From Diphasiastrum complanatum (taxonomy: Eukaryota; Streptophyta; Lycopodiopsida; Lycopodiales; Lycopodiaceae), in NCBI GenBank assembly GCA_029204225.1, contig CM055098.1, positions 6,235,746-6,299,745 of the forward strand: DNA of 64,000 nucleotides, in the 5' to 3' direction. Below, in pieces: positions 33,252 through 44,617 of the stretch. Position 1 is the first letter of the stretch, and each line of letters opens with the position of its first letter. Below the pieces are notes generated by a model. It ran no database searches, was not told the origin of the DNA, and was given only the letters and a program-made list of their open reading frames with translations. A program made the translations under genes and the position numbers.

Positions 33252-33674
33252 TTGTCTGACCTACAGTTTGCGCCTGAGAGAGATATTTGGAATTTTTACT
33301 TCTGTTATTTTTATTTAAAATGTCTAATTTTGATTCTAGTTTGCTTTTTTTTTTTTCATGAATTTGGTATTACTGATAGGTTGGAGTATCTCAAATCTCT
33401 TTTTTCTCCTTTTTTTTTTATTCTACCTTCTATAACTGAGGGCCCTGGTGTGGAGGCATTTTCTGAGATATATCTCAGATTTACGTCCCTACTTAGTACT
33501 CCGTTATTTAGATCTCAAAATAAGGACATGGTTCATTATCAGGACCTGGTGGCACTCGACAAACATATCTATAAAGCTAAGCTTGGCAGAATGTTTACCA
33601 AGTTACATAATGATTTCAAGTCTGTAGATGACTGCCCAATTCATAATAAAAAATGTAGATTTGTTGATTTTTAG
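33252..33674 (+). CDS. Hypothetical ORF downstream of the G-box block
   Basis: A 140-codon frame lies about 250 bases after the TATA box. Its second half looks protein-like (KDMVHYQDLVALDKHIYK and LGRMFTKLHNDFKSVDD), the first half is Phe-rich. No family was recognised. Sequence after it is interrupted at 33806 by copia element E, and the original continuation resumes at 39504. It may be a fragment of a gene or of another element. Confidence 0.25.
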   Translation: MSDLQFAPERDIWNFYFCYFYLKCLILILVCFFFFHEFGITDRLEYLKSLFSPFFFILPSITEGPGVEAFSEIYLRFTSLLSTPLFRSQNKDMVHYQDLVALDKHIYKAKLGRMFTKLHNDFKSVDDCPIHNKKCRFVDF

Positions 33675-33805
33675 TCGGCTTTTGTTTTTTTTCTTTTGTT
33701 GAATATTTATGACGATTTGGAGGCTGTCCCTTCCACTTTTGAAGCTGTTTCTTCTTGTGGTACAAAGTCTGAAAAGTCAAAGATTGTAGATATAGATACT
33801 TTTTT

Positions 33806-34069
33806 TGTGAACAATTAGAAATGCAACATCAAGCATTCACCATAAGCAATCACCAAGTAGGGAGACGAAAGAAGAACACTCAATATCACTCTATCACACT
33901 AACACATACTGAATGTAAAATGTACATATAAACCTTGAACCTCGATAGAGAGGGAGAACCTAGGAGCAAACTACTAGACTAGCCTACGACTAGTTACAGC
34001 TAGTAATAAAGTACATCATAAACAGTAACTAGGAAGTGTAACAATGAAGTTTATCATTGATTTCTAACA
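33806..34069 (-). repeat. 3' LTR of element E
   Basis: On the minus strand it starts TGTTAGAAATC and ends near TTGTTCACA. Same length as the 5' LTR. Flanked on the left by TTTTT. Confidence 0.95.
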
Positions 34070-34080
34070 CTCTCCCCCAA
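34070..34080 (-). other. Polypurine tract of element E
   Basis: The minus strand reads TTGGGGGAGAG directly before the 3' LTR start. Confidence 0.85.
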
Positions 34081-34636
34081 TGATAAAATTACATTCTTCT
34101 ATTCCTACTAGAGTATGAAACTTTTCAAATTTACATCTACCTAATGACTTAGTAAAAATATCTGCCACTTGATCTTCAGATTTACAGAAAACAAGATCAA
34201 TGGCTCCATCAAGAATTTTCTCTCGAACAAAATGATAACATATTTCGATGTGCTTGGTTTGAGCATGTAAAACTGGATTTTTGGCAAGGTGAATGCAGCT
34301 TTGATTGTCGCAAGATATAGAAGTTGCATCCACCTGTGGTTGACCTAAATCCACAAGCAATCTTCATAACCATACCACTTCTTGTGCAGCATTGCTGAGT
34401 GCTCGATATTCAGCTTCCGTCGAGGATAAGACTACTGTAGGTTGCTTTTTGCTGCTCCATGAAACTGCAGCTATACCATAACTGAATGTATGACCACTGG
34501 TAGACCTTCTATCATCAATATTACCTACCCAATCAGCATCTGTATATCCTATCAATACTGGCGCTTCAGACTGATCATACTTCAAACCAAAATTCAATGT
34601 CCCTCGAATGTATCTGAGAATACGTTTAGCAGACTT
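34081..34636 (-). pseudogene. Copia RNase H domain (element E)
   Basis: Motifs are seen in order: GYTDADWVGNIDDRRSTSG with the first catalytic Asp, VSWSSKKQPTVVLSSTEAEY with the catalytic Glu, then SCDNQSCIHLAKNPV with the third Asp, and HTKHIE-like HAQTKHIEICYHFV. It closes with the usual copia ending DQVADIFTKSLGR. An in-frame TGA after VVWL (near 34362) and a TAG at 34637-34639 interrupt the reading from RT. Confidence 0.92.
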
Positions 34637-35827
34637 CTAGTGTGTTTGACTAGGATCTTGCATAAATTGACTAACAACACCAACATCATAAGAAATATCA
34701 GGTCGTGTGTGTGTCAAATAAATCAAACTACTCACCAACTGTCTATACAAATAAGCATTCACTTTCTCAAATTCATCATATGCAGTAAGCTTCGTGTTGA
34801 CATCCATAGGTGTACTCAAAGGCTTACAATCCTGCATATTCAACTTATAAAGCAAATCTTGTGCATATTTGCTTTGTGTAAGATTTTCCTTTTGCCATAC
34901 TTCAATGCCAAGACAATAGTGCATCAATCCTAGATTGCTCATGTCAAAAGCATTGGAAAGATCTAATTTGATTTCATCAATTAAGCTCTCATTACTTCCT
35001 GTAATAATCAAATCATCCATGTACAACACAATGAGCACTATATCTGAATCTTGCCTTAGAATGTAAAGATTAGGATCAGCATCACTATTTACCATTCCCC
35101 TTTGCTTAAAGTGTTCATCAATGCAAGAGTACCACGCCCGTGGTGCTTGCTTCAATCCATAAATAGCTTTGTTGAGCTTACAAACAAGGTGCTCTCTCCC
35201 TGGTTCAATAAATTCTTGAGGTCGTACTAAGTACACCTCTTCATCCATCACTCCATTAAGAAAAACAAATTTAACATCCATTTGCTGGATCTCCCAACCA
35301 TAGAAAGCAGAAATAGCAATGATAGAATTTATAGCTATCATCTTAGCTACGGGTGTGAAGGTTTCCTCAAAATCAATACCTTCCTGCTGTTCAAATCCTC
35401 TCGCAACCAATCGTGCTTTGTATTTGTTGAGTTGCCCATCAGCTCCATATTTGATCTTGTATATCCATTTGCAAGTGATAGGCATCTTACCATCAGGTAG
35501 CTCAACCAACTTCCAAGTACTATTTTTTGATATAGCTTCCATTTCTGTTTCCATAGCTTCACACCACTCCTCGTGCTCCTTTGCTTTATCAAAAGTTTTT
35601 GGTTCTTGAGCCTTGATCACAGAACCCATAAAGGCTAGATTCATCTCTAATCTTGCAGGAGGTTTTCGATTTCTACTTGATATTCTAAGCTCTCCCTGCT
35701 CACTAGATTCCGGAGTATCTCCTTTCTTTGCACCATCTGTGACTGATAAGTACCATTTAGGTACTCTCTTGGGAATTTTAGCATCAGGCTTGCCTTTGTC
35801 CAATGGATTTTCTATATCAAAATCCAC
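34637..35827 (-). pseudogene. Copia reverse transcriptase (element E)
   Basis: This 396-residue frame is a complete copia RT domain. It contains CKWIYKIKYGADG, KARLVARGFEQQEG, QQMDVKFVFLNGVMDEEVY with the first catalytic Asp, LYGLKQAPRAWY-type sequence, and the active site LYMDDLIITG with YMDD at 35012-35023. It ends at a TAG where relatives have a Trp codon before KSAKRI, so a single nonsense change cuts off the RNase H. The domain itself is undamaged. It is the best preserved polymerase in the window. Confidence 0.94.
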
Positions 35828-36231
35828 TTCCTTCTTGACCTATACTTTCGCTCCCTCATCAAAAGGTCCAGTGATTACTTCAGATTGTTCACATCGGCCC
35901 ATCTCGTGTCTCTTTCAAAACTATGCAATCTACAAATTTCCAAATAGAATCTCATTCCACCACTTCACCCCTCCTTTTAAAGAAATTATAAATTTCAATA
36001 AAAATTAACTGGAAAGATGATATATGAAAATATCTAAATCCAAGAAAAGTCAGTAATAAGTGCATTCCAATAAAGGATTCACTCTATTACAACTAGGACT
36101 GCTCCTTCAAATATTTCCAATCTAAGTGATAGAACTACTATTTCATTGAAATCCATTTATGCAAGAGAGATATTTTAGGTTTAAGAAATTGAAAAATTAT
36201 AGCCTTAAAATTTATCTAGCATCCCTAGAAA

Positions 36232-36905
36232 TTACAAGCTTATGTGCATTTGTGTCATACATCCTGTATGCCTTGGCCTTCTCATCATATCCAGGCTCAA
36301 ATGAGAAATATTCGATTTTTTTCCAGTAACAGCTTCATGAGGTGTCTTACCTTCCACGGATTCTATAGGACACCGATTCAAGATGTGCGTAGCAGTGCTA
36401 CAAGCCTCTGCCCAAAAGGTGTTTAGCAGATCCTTGCTTTTGAGCATCGCCCTGGCCATCTCAACAATAGATCTGTTCTTTCGTTCTGCAACTCCATTTT
36501 GCTGCGATGAATAAACTGTTGTAGTTTGCCTCTTGATCCCTTGATCTTTGCAAAAATCAATAAATTTTGTCAAAAAATACTCACCACCTCCATCAGATCT
36601 CAAGTTTTGATGCAACATCCTGTTTGTTTTTCAACTAATGCCTTGAATTCCCTGAACTTAACAAAAGCATCTGATTTCTTGCTTATGAAAGAAATCCAAA
36701 TGCATCTGCTATAATCATCAATGAAGGTGATAAAGTAATAGTAGCCACTAAGAGATCTAGTCTGCATAGGTCCATATAGATCACTGTGGATAAGATCTAG
36801 AATGCCATTGGCTCTCCTTGCTCCACTTTTGGGAAACCTATCTCTGTGTTGTTTTCCCAACATGTAACCTTCACAAATTTTTCCTTCAAAAGAAATATCA
36901 GGCAA
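36232..36905 (-). pseudogene. Copia integrase (element E)
   Basis: Two frames joined by a frameshift near 36600-36618 make the integrase core. The upstream one has the end of the zinc region (CEGYMLGKQH) and DLIHSDLYGPM with the first Asp. The downstream one has LRSDGGGEY with the second Asp and QQNGVAERKNRS with the Glu, so the DDE triad is complete. It then jumps from KKSNISHL to DMMRRPRHTGC, indicating an internal loss of C-terminal sequence. The stretch 35828-36231 to RT is noncoding and decayed. Confidence 0.92.
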
Positions 36906-36993
36906 TCCTATAACTAGATTACCTCTTTTGAGAATCTGTAAACTTTAAGCACTAATATGACCAAATTGTTGATGCCAAAGGTCACTTCGACTA

Positions 36994-37428
36994 TCAACCG
37001 TGCTTACCATAGCTTGTGCGAGATCTCACATTCAATTTGTAGAGTCGATTCCCGTTGACTCTAGCTCCTGTAGCAATCACTTTGTAGTGATTCTTGATGT
37101 CTTTGACAAGACATCTGTCGCTGTCAAACTCAACCTTGAGTTGTTGATCAGCCATCGTCCCAACAGATAGTAGATTGCCAGCTAAGCCAGGTACATATTG
37201 CACATTGCTTATCTGCTTTATCTTCCCACTGGCTAACTTCACTAGTACCACTCCAACTCCTTTAACAGATAGCAATTTGCCATCGGCTTGTCCAACTTCA
37301 TCACCATTGTGAGTTTCCTTGAGTTCTGAAAACCACTCTTTCCTTGAAGTCATGTGCTTGGAAGCACCACTATCAATGTACCAGGTATCCTTGGCTTCAT
37401 CACTTGTCATTAATGCTGTAATGAACAA
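36994..37428 (-). pseudogene. Copia protease and pre-integrase (element E)
   Basis: The frame of 144 residues starts just before DTWYIDSGASKHMTS, which contains the retropepsin active site Asp-Ser-Gly. VQYVPGLAGNLLSVG and LYKLNVRS follow, typical of copia. The active site is intact. It is separated from integrase by a degraded stretch at 36906-36993. Confidence 0.92.
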
Positions 37429-37568
37429 GTTTGGACTCTTACCTATATCATCTTCATATTGATCATCATCGTATTGATGTTGATCAGCATAATTGTCTTC
37501 ATAATAATCATCATCAAATTGATGTTGATCAGCATAATTGCCCGTTTGCCATTTGCCTTTTCTTTGTT

Positions 37569-38425
37569 CTAGCTCTTTCTATTTCTTGAAGCATTCACGC
37601 TCCCAATGGCCAGGTTTGTTGCAATATCTACAATTTCCAGGTTTATTTTGCTTGGAATAGCCGCGTCCTTGACCTCGGCGTTGATTCCAATTGTCTCAAT
37701 TTGGGCCATCATTGGATTGTTCTTGAAATTGTTGGAACGATCCATGATATGAGTTTTCACCTCTTGATTGGTGTCTTCCACGACCAAATCTGCCAACGCA
37801 TCCTCTCACTGCAAGAGCTTGATCAAATCCCCTGTTGCGATGACTCAAGTTCTCTTGACGTTGTTCTTCCTGCAAAACCAATCCACCTAACTCTTCATAG
37901 GTTGCAAGATTTTCTCGTGTGGCTATACTTGTCACAAACATTTGATGTGACTCACTCAAACTATTCAATGTCAACTGCACGATCTCACGATCCTGTACTC
38001 GCTCTCCAACTGCTGCTAATTGGTCACGATCTCTTTGATCTTCAGTAGGTGATCAGCAATAGTTGCACCATCATCCATCCGCAATGTGTGCAGCTTCGTC
38101 TTCAGGAATAGCACTCGAGATGTATTTGTGGTCTCAAACAATGCCTTCAACATATCCCATGTTTCTTTTGTCCTTCTGAATCCGAAGTGTAGGGAATAAT
38201 TGGATCTCTAACTGATAAGTTGATGACATTTTGTGCTTTTCATTTTCTCCTGTCAAATGCCCATTGATCTTCTTCAATCACTGGCCTTGTCTCTTCACCT
38301 GTCACGATCTCTCATAGCTTCTTTTCCATCAAAATGTTTTTCAGTATGAATTTCCAAACTGCATAGTTGCCGACTCCTTCCAATTTGCTTGACTCATTGA
38401 GGACACTCTCGCTTAGAGTTGCCAT
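37569..38425 (-). pseudogene. Copia gag (element E)
   Basis: Gag begins at an ATG near 38425 with MATLSESVLNESSKLEGVGN, close to the gag start of C2, and includes YAVWKFILKNILMEKK. After a broken stretch the middle is seen at 37980-37696 (ESHQMFVTSIATRENLATYE, LQEEQRQ). A zinc knuckle CRYCNKPGHWEREC lies at about 37591-37632. Stops and shifts separate these parts. The stretch 37440-37560 contains GATGATCATC-type low-complexity repeats. Confidence 0.88.
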
Positions 38426-38441
38426 TACTGAACAAAATTGT

Positions 38442-38701
38442 ATATTTTTCCGGTTATACACCTGATATCGGAATGGAGCAAGAAAGTATGGCTGCCCAGG
38501 ATCCCCTTTCACTTGTGCGCGTGGATCCGATATTGGAGCATGCGATATCGGACTGGAGCACAAATGTACAACTGTTCGGAATTTTCTTTAGCTCATCCGC
38601 TTGGATCCGATATCGGTATGGACAATATCGGACTGGAGCGCGGATGTACGACTGCTCGAGTTTCTCTTCAGCCAGTGCGCTTGGATCCGATATTGGTATG
38701 G
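38442..38701 (-). repeat. 80-bp tandem repeat in leader of element E
   Basis: TGGATCCGATAT begins at 38522, 38602 and 38682, an exact 80-base period over two and a bit units. A weaker fourth unit is recognisable near 38442. Each unit carries GATATCGG-like words and GGACTGGAGC. It lies between the primer site and gag, where packaging or translation signals are expected. Confidence 0.8.
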
Positions 38702-39227
38702 AAAAAGAGAGAATATAAGAACTTTCAAAGGGAATATTCTAGATTTCCTACTTCAATGCGGCGGCTATGCCGCCTCCTCTTTGCTTAGATTTCGAAATGA
38801 ATGATCGTTTAAATAGACAGATATCAGTAATGTGAAAGGTATGAATTCTCAAAGCTCTAAATGGTAGTACTAGACATTGTCTGGTGTGATTTGCAATACC
38901 CCAAACAAACAAATGAGAGATTTCTTGGCACAACTCTCTGACAAATGACACTTTTCACAAAGACTAAAAAAAAATATTGTAAAACTTTTCCCACTCCACA
39001 GATTTTCAATCTGTCTGATGCTACCCTGGCCTTTCCAAGGCCTCCGGGACTGTGTCTTCGTTCTCCACTAATAAATGTGACCTCCAAAACCTGCAAAGTA
39101 CATCAAGAAGGATTTCTTCCAGCCGTTTTTGTCTCTCCAAGCTTTCGCCTCCTGTGAAGGACTTTCTCACTTCGTTGCGGAGCCTGTGACAAGCTGTATC
39201 CATTGATCAGGCACGCATGACTATCTA

Positions 39228-39239
39228 GCTCTGATACCA
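39228..39239 (-). other. Primer-binding site of element E
   Basis: The minus strand reads TGGTATCAGAGC, directly against the CA end of the 5' LTR. Complementary to initiator-Met tRNA. Confidence 0.92.
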
Positions 39240-39503
39240 TGTTAACAATCAGAAATGCAACATCAAGCATTCACCATAAGCAATCACCAAGTAGGGAGAC
39301 GGAAGAGGAACATGCAATATCACTCTATCACACTAACACATACTGAATGTAAAATGTACATATAAACCCTGAACCCTGATAGAGAGGGAGAACCTAGGAG
39401 TAGACTACTAGACTAGCCTACAACTAGTTACATCTAGTAATAAAGTACATCGTAAACAGTAACTAGGAAGTGTAACAATGAAGTTTATCATTGATTTCTA
39501 ACA
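39240..39503 (-). repeat. 5' LTR of element E
   Basis: 264 bases, starting TGTTAGAAATC and ending GATTGTTAACA on the minus strand, next to the primer site. Flanked on the right by TTTTT, the target duplication. Confidence 0.95.
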
Positions 39504-39559
39504 TTTTTTATTGATACGAGCGTTAATTTAGATGATTGTAGTAATCACAGATGGTATAG

Positions 39560-41123
39560 TTGGATAGAAATCCATAAATGACTCAGTACATTGCCAATGT
39601 TTTGTTGGCATATGGAGATGACAAGAGGGTAATCTACACGGCCAATGATGGTGAGTGTGCAATCAAGGGATTGGCACAAATCCTATTTCTCTCTTTACAA
39701 GTAGGAATTTTCATTTGGAGAATGTCTTGTTTATTCCATCTATTACCAAGAATTTATTTAGTGTGAGTCAATTGCTAAGTAAAGGCCTCAAAGTTTGATG
39801 GAGATGCTCGTATGATCAAAAGGAAGGATATCTTGATTGGAAAAGGTAAAAAGCAAGGAAAGTTGTTCAAAGTTGATGCTTGTGTTATTGCTAACCAAGT
39901 TGGATGTGTTGCAAGAGAGAAAAATACCTATTCAAGAGGTTTGGCATAAAAGGATGGGATCTCAACTTCAAGTCATAATTTGGAGGTAATGGCTAGAAAG
40001 CAAGTTATGATAGGTTTTCCAAGTTCCTTAAAGAGTATCAATCATGTTTGTGAGTCTTGTGCTTTACCTAAGTCACATACACTACCTTATACTAGATCTA
40101 CATCTAGATCTACAATGCCTTTTCAAGTTGTATATTCGGATATTCATGGAATTACTACAATTAGCGATAGTGGAGCTAGGATGTATGTAACTTCCATTGA
40201 TGATTTTAGTAGATTTTGTTGGATCTATCTACTAAAGAGCAAAGACGAAGTGTATAATGTCTTTGTCAAGTTCAAAAATGCAAGGGAGAACCAGTTTTCC
40301 ACAAAGGATCAAGTTCTTAAGAAGTGACAATGGTGGTGAGTACATATCTACCAAGTTCAAGGCCTTTTGTGATGAGCATGGGATCAAGAGGGAGTATACA
40401 ACACCAAGGACCCCACAACAAAATGGAGTGGCTGAAAGGAACAATAGGACTTTATGTATAAGTGTTAAAGCCATGAGGTTAAGTGCTAATCTTGATAAAC
40501 CGTTTTTGGGATCAAGATTTGTTGTGTGCCAATTTTTTGTGCAATAGGTGGCCGAGTGGTATTTTGGATGCCAAGGACACCTTTTGAGATGCTATTCAAG
40601 AGGAGACCGAGTGTCAACTTTCTAAGAACTTTTGGATGCACATGCTATGACAACATTACTCTTGATGATAGGACCAAGGAGGATCCATTTTCAAGTAAAG
40701 GTATTTTTGTTGGGGTGAGTAAAGCCTACAAGGTTTACATTCCTTCTACTAACAAAGTGATTGTTGGTAGTGATATCATTTTTGATGAGGGGAACATTCC
40801 AAATGGGTCTTCAAGAACTATTGATAGTGATGTGGATGGATCTAACATTGTTGATGTTGATGTAAACAATCCTACTTTAATTGGTGATGATGATGGACCT
40901 TCATCAAGTCAAAAGCCAAGGAAAACATCAAGGGAAAGACAAATGCCTTCAAGGCTCACATATGATGAAAAGGGTAAGCGTTTCTGGAAATTATGTTGCT
41001 TGCCTAACCTCTTTTGATGAACCTACAAGTGTAGATGAAGCAAGGAAAGAAGAGGAATGGATCCAAGCAATGGATCTTGAGTATCAAGCTCTTATAAAGA
41101 ATGGAACTTGGAGATTGGTGTAG
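39560..41123 (+). pseudogene. Ty1-copia pol fragment (element G)
   Basis: A plus-strand copia relic from after the protease to the very start of RT. Pre-integrase sequence (LLSKGLK, KRKDILIGKGKK, SINHVCESCALPKSHT) is followed by the integrase core: VVYSDIHGITT, then LRSDNGGEYIST and QQNGVAERNNRT, so the DDE residues are all present. The C-terminal part has TFGCTCYDN and VIVGSDIIFDEGN. The frame shifts at about 40325 and 40540. The last block, WIQAMDLEYQALIKNGTWRLV, is the RT entry, after which sequence identity is lost. No LTR or PBS was found for it. Confidence 0.9.
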
Positions 41124-42189
41124 TTACCAAAGGACAAGAAATCTATTGGATGTTTTCATGATTTTACAGCAAGTAATGGATCTGGAAAGCAAAGTATGTT
41201 CAATGACTTTGATGGTCAAGTTGAAGATCAAGAGGTTGATATCAAAGGGCTTCAACAACATGAAAGGAGAGATGGCAATTTGAAGCTAGTCAAGATCATC
41301 AAAGGAGAGTCAATTAGCAAAGATGTTATGGATCTATTTGCAAGTTATTAAAGACTCATGTAAGGTCAAAGTAGCAGCAAGGAAGTGTTGTTCAGTTTTA
41401 TTTTACTTTTTCTATCTCATGTTTGAGAATTTTCATGTGGATGTGTGCAAATTGTCAAGATATGGTAAAACTAGCTACATTGGTGAGCATCATTTTGATG
41501 TTGGATTTGTACTAGCATTCTTGGCTGGTTTTGTTGATGGAAATGAAGCTATTGGAGGTTCATTATATCACTCATCCATGATCAATTCATCAAGTGATGA
41601 TGACATCTTATGGCAAGATGGAGATGGAGGCTCATTCATAGAGTGTCATGGTAGATACATGGCAACAAAGGACAAAGGAGGAGGAGACATGCAAGCAAAT
41701 GTTGATCACTCACATTGATGTAAGAAATAGTGAAGCATCCCGAGTGGACACTATTCTCTATATCAATTGTGAAAGCTTCTTTAGAACATTAGAAAGGAGG
41801 TCTATACTTAGGATGGAGATCATTCTAGAGTTGGATCAAAGTTCTATGACTAAGCTAAAACTAGTTGAAGAGGGATGTGAGAGATTTCAACTAGTTTAGT
41901 CAATATTGGTCATAGTTGATAAAAATACCAAATAGACAATTGAGGCCAATTTCAAATTAGACTTAGAGTTTGACTTTTCAAAGTTATATTAGTCTGAAAG
42001 CATTTGAATAAACACTTTTTAAAAGTGTGAGAAAGTCTAGAAGTTGAGTTCGAATAGATTCATATTTGAATGTTGGGTACATTAAATCTAGTCCTAAAAA
42101 TAGTAGGGTTTTTCATGGCAAGATTGGTGGAGTTGATTGTTTTCTAACCAAAGATCAAAGGGATATTTTGGATCTTAGTGATCTGAAAT
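41124..42189. other. No recognised gene; derived from unknown element
   Basis: Sequence just after 41124 still has short copia-like phrases (FDGQVEDQEVD) but no domain. A 131-codon plus frame at 41323-41718 (DDDILWQDGDGGSFIECHGR) is not recognised. The rest is AT-rich without features. Confidence 0.4.
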
Positions 42190-42720
42190 CTTTCACAAAA
42201 CATAGGCTATAAATTGGCAGATATCCGCATATGTTACTCACATGACTCACTGGGAATCTTGCAACTCAGCTACAAACAAACTCTATTTCTCATGAGTAAA
42301 TAACATTTATGGAAAATCTCTGAAGTAAATAAATCCACATCACAAGTTTTCCAACCATCTAACTCATATAAACAAAAAATTTTCAACCAATCAGCCTACT
42401 TCAAATCTTAGTGTACAAACCAAGATTTGGCTAACTTATACAGACATCTTTATATTAGTTGACAGATTTCCAAAAATCTTCAACTAAAAGTGAAAGGAAC
42501 TGTGACCTTAAAAACTGATTGATTTCAACTCAGTAAGATCATTCACTTTACAAGCGATTTCTGTTCGATCCATAACCAACGAATTTGAACAAATCCAAAA
42601 CATCCATAGTTACTTCAAATTTTACATGGGTTTTGACAATCTACGAGTAAATTCTTTGCGAGTTTTGCAAGTTTTATTTACAAATGACTTCTAAAATTTC
42701 ATGGCACATGGTATGCTATC
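42190..42720 (-). mobile_element. Family A fragment with internal deletion
   Basis: The first half matches 59080-59335 and the second half matches 61180-61365, in the same plus-strand orientation as that minus-strand copy. The roughly 1.85 kb lying between in the large copy is absent here. No coding sequence was seen. Confidence 0.7.
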
Positions 42721-42767
42721 AGATATATAGGCTTTATATATACTCATTTTATATTATATAGAAACTA

Positions 42768-43128
42768 ACTTTGACTATACTAATGGATTCTACATAAAAA
42801 AATATAGCACATTTGGTTTTTGGACCATCTCAATCCGAGCAATAATAAGAAAGCTATGATAATGCAACGTTTTTTAGACTAGAAAACATTTTTCTCTTGG
42901 AACTTAAAAGGGGTAGCACGCCGGCGTGCTATCAATTTGAGTTAAAGAATAAAAGCTTAAATTGGTAGCATGCCGGCGTGCTACCCCTTTCAAGCTCCGA
43001 GAAAAAAAAAAATTAGTCTAAAAAACTTTGAAGGGCGATAACTTTCTTAATATTGCTCGGATTGAGATAGTCCAAAAAGCAAAAGTGCTCCATTTTTTAT
43101 GTAGAATTTATTGATATAATCAAATTTG
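42768..43128. mobile_element. Foldback (inverted-repeat) element
   Basis: Two arms of about 170 bases, 42768-42938 and 42959-43128, are reverse complements with scattered mismatches, separated by a 20-base loop. Next to the loop each arm holds a GC-rich palindrome: TAGCACGCCGGCGTGCTA is perfect on the left, and one base is changed on the right. The size and structure fit a foldback or MITE-like element; no target duplication was identified. A transcript would form a long hairpin, which could feed small-RNA production. Confidence 0.8.
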
Positions 43129-43174
43129 ATTAGAAAATATTTTATTATTTCATCATCTCAACATAAGCTTAATA

Positions 43175-43465
43175 ATAAAGTTATAGCCTCCATCTAGAAC
43201 ATACAATAAAAATGTTATTTTTTTACCAACATTGATTTTATGATACCTAGGCCACATACCATCATATCTTTTAATGTATGGTCATACATCAATCCTTGAT
43301 AGTAGACAAAAATGTTTTAGCTTGATAAATGTAAAATTAAAGTGATTAAGTTTTCTACGTTCTCCATGATATAGCATACTGTGTACAATTTGTAGACAAC
43401 ATGATTTGTAGACATATCTTTTAGCTAGTACTTAAGAAAATAAACAACGCGATAAAGAAGTACAC
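43175..43465 (+). mobile_element. Gypsy family B, 3' internal end
   Basis: This matches, in reverse complement, 50827-51116, which lies in the same position relative to the other family B LTR. It is therefore the last internal part of an element before its 3' LTR. A short purine run (AAAGAAG) near 43455 may be the polypurine tract. The rest of that element is missing upstream. Confidence 0.6.
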
Positions 43466-44599
43466 TGTTAGCGGATTCCAGAGAATCTCCAGACGCCGAG
43501 CCAAGCTGAAGACAAGAAGTATCTCTCACCCATGACCGAGGAGGTCTCGGAAGTTGAGAGCCGAGCATGAGAGCCGAGGATTATTAGCTAGGATGATAGT
43601 CATGATCTATGTGAGCCTACATGGTGTATCCCAGAGAAGGAACGACCATGTAGGAGCTAGTAATATTTCCTAGGCATTGTAAACAGTATAGACCCCTTAA
43701 ATAATTTACATTGAGCCACTTTTTGATGGTGACCTCTAGTGGAAGGGCAATTTCCACATGTAATTTCTAATTTGGTGGAATTGCCACTTGGGCTCCACAT
43801 GGGAAGCCTTTTTGTTTATTTAAGGGCCCCCCTCTCTTGTGAGGGAGCTTTGATTGTATTGTCAATTGCTCTTGAGTGAATAAAGAAGATCTTCAACGAG
43901 TTCTTGATGATTGTAAAGCTCCTTGTTCATGGCAATCTTCTTGAGTGAAATTTCTATGAGCATGTTCTGATTTCCTTTTGTGTTGTGGATTAATTAGATT
44001 TATTGCTTACTCTCTTGTTTGTGGATGTAGATGTGGATTAACTCTCTTGTTTCTTGATTTTGTAGTTTCAGCATGCCAGTAAACTATAGAGGCTGAGATT
44101 GTGGATCTGATTTGCATACTTTCTAACAATCCTGCCCTTGACTGTTCTTGGGCATTCCAAGCATCAAGAAATGGGTGTTTCTTGATTCTTGGGCATTCCA
44201 AGCATCAAGAATGGGTGTTTCTTGATTCTTGGGCTACTAGAATGTTATTAGGAAACTAGTTTTCTTGTTTCTTGTTTCTTGTTGAGAGTTTAATCTTGTC
44301 ATTGCATTGTTTCCTGATTTTTGGTAGATAGATTGTAAATTTGCTCCCTGTTTCAGAACGTTAATCTATACTGAGCTAGGACTGGTTACATGGCTTGTAA
44401 ATGCATGTAACTGATTAACGTATCCGTCTCTTCCCATTGACAGGCTGGGAATACGCATTGTAATCTGAGAAACACTTCTGCTTGGAAACTGTTCTAACAA
44501 GAAGACCAAACCGTAAAGAATTGTAACCAACGGAAGTAACAAAAAGAAGAAAGAACAGAAAGAAACCGTGTTCACAAATTCAGTGAGAATCTGTGAACA
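43466..44599 (+). repeat. Gypsy family B LTR (1134 bp)
   Basis: It starts TGTTAGCGGATTCC and ends GTGAACA directly before a tRNA-type primer site. The minus-strand copy at 49915-50826 matches its first 930 bases. It has both a 3' internal end upstream and a primer site plus gag downstream, so it is the shared middle LTR of a tandem arrangement. A local 48-base duplication (TTCTTGGGCATTCC unit) lies at about 44142-44232. Confidence 0.8.
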
Positions 44600-44600
44600 T

Positions 44601-44617
44601 TTGGCGCCATTTCCACA
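44601..44617 (+). other. Primer-binding site, gypsy family B
   Basis: TTGGCGCCATTTCCAC follows the LTR by one base. TGGCGCC-type sites are common in plant Ty3-gypsy elements, and this differs from the initiator-Met site of the copia elements here. Confidence 0.75.

Larger units (their letters stand above)
33806..39503 (-). mobile_element. Full-length Ty1-copia element E
   Basis: Two 264-base LTRs (33806-34069 and 39240-39503) bound the element, and the same five bases TTTTT flank both ends. The primer-binding site lies at 39228-39239 and the polypurine tract at 34070-34080. The polyprotein runs in copia order: gag, protease, integrase, RT, RNase H. By eye the LTRs differ at about 14 of 264 positions, roughly 5 percent, so the insertion is not very recent. 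Several nonsense and frameshift changes make it inactive. Confidence 0.95.
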
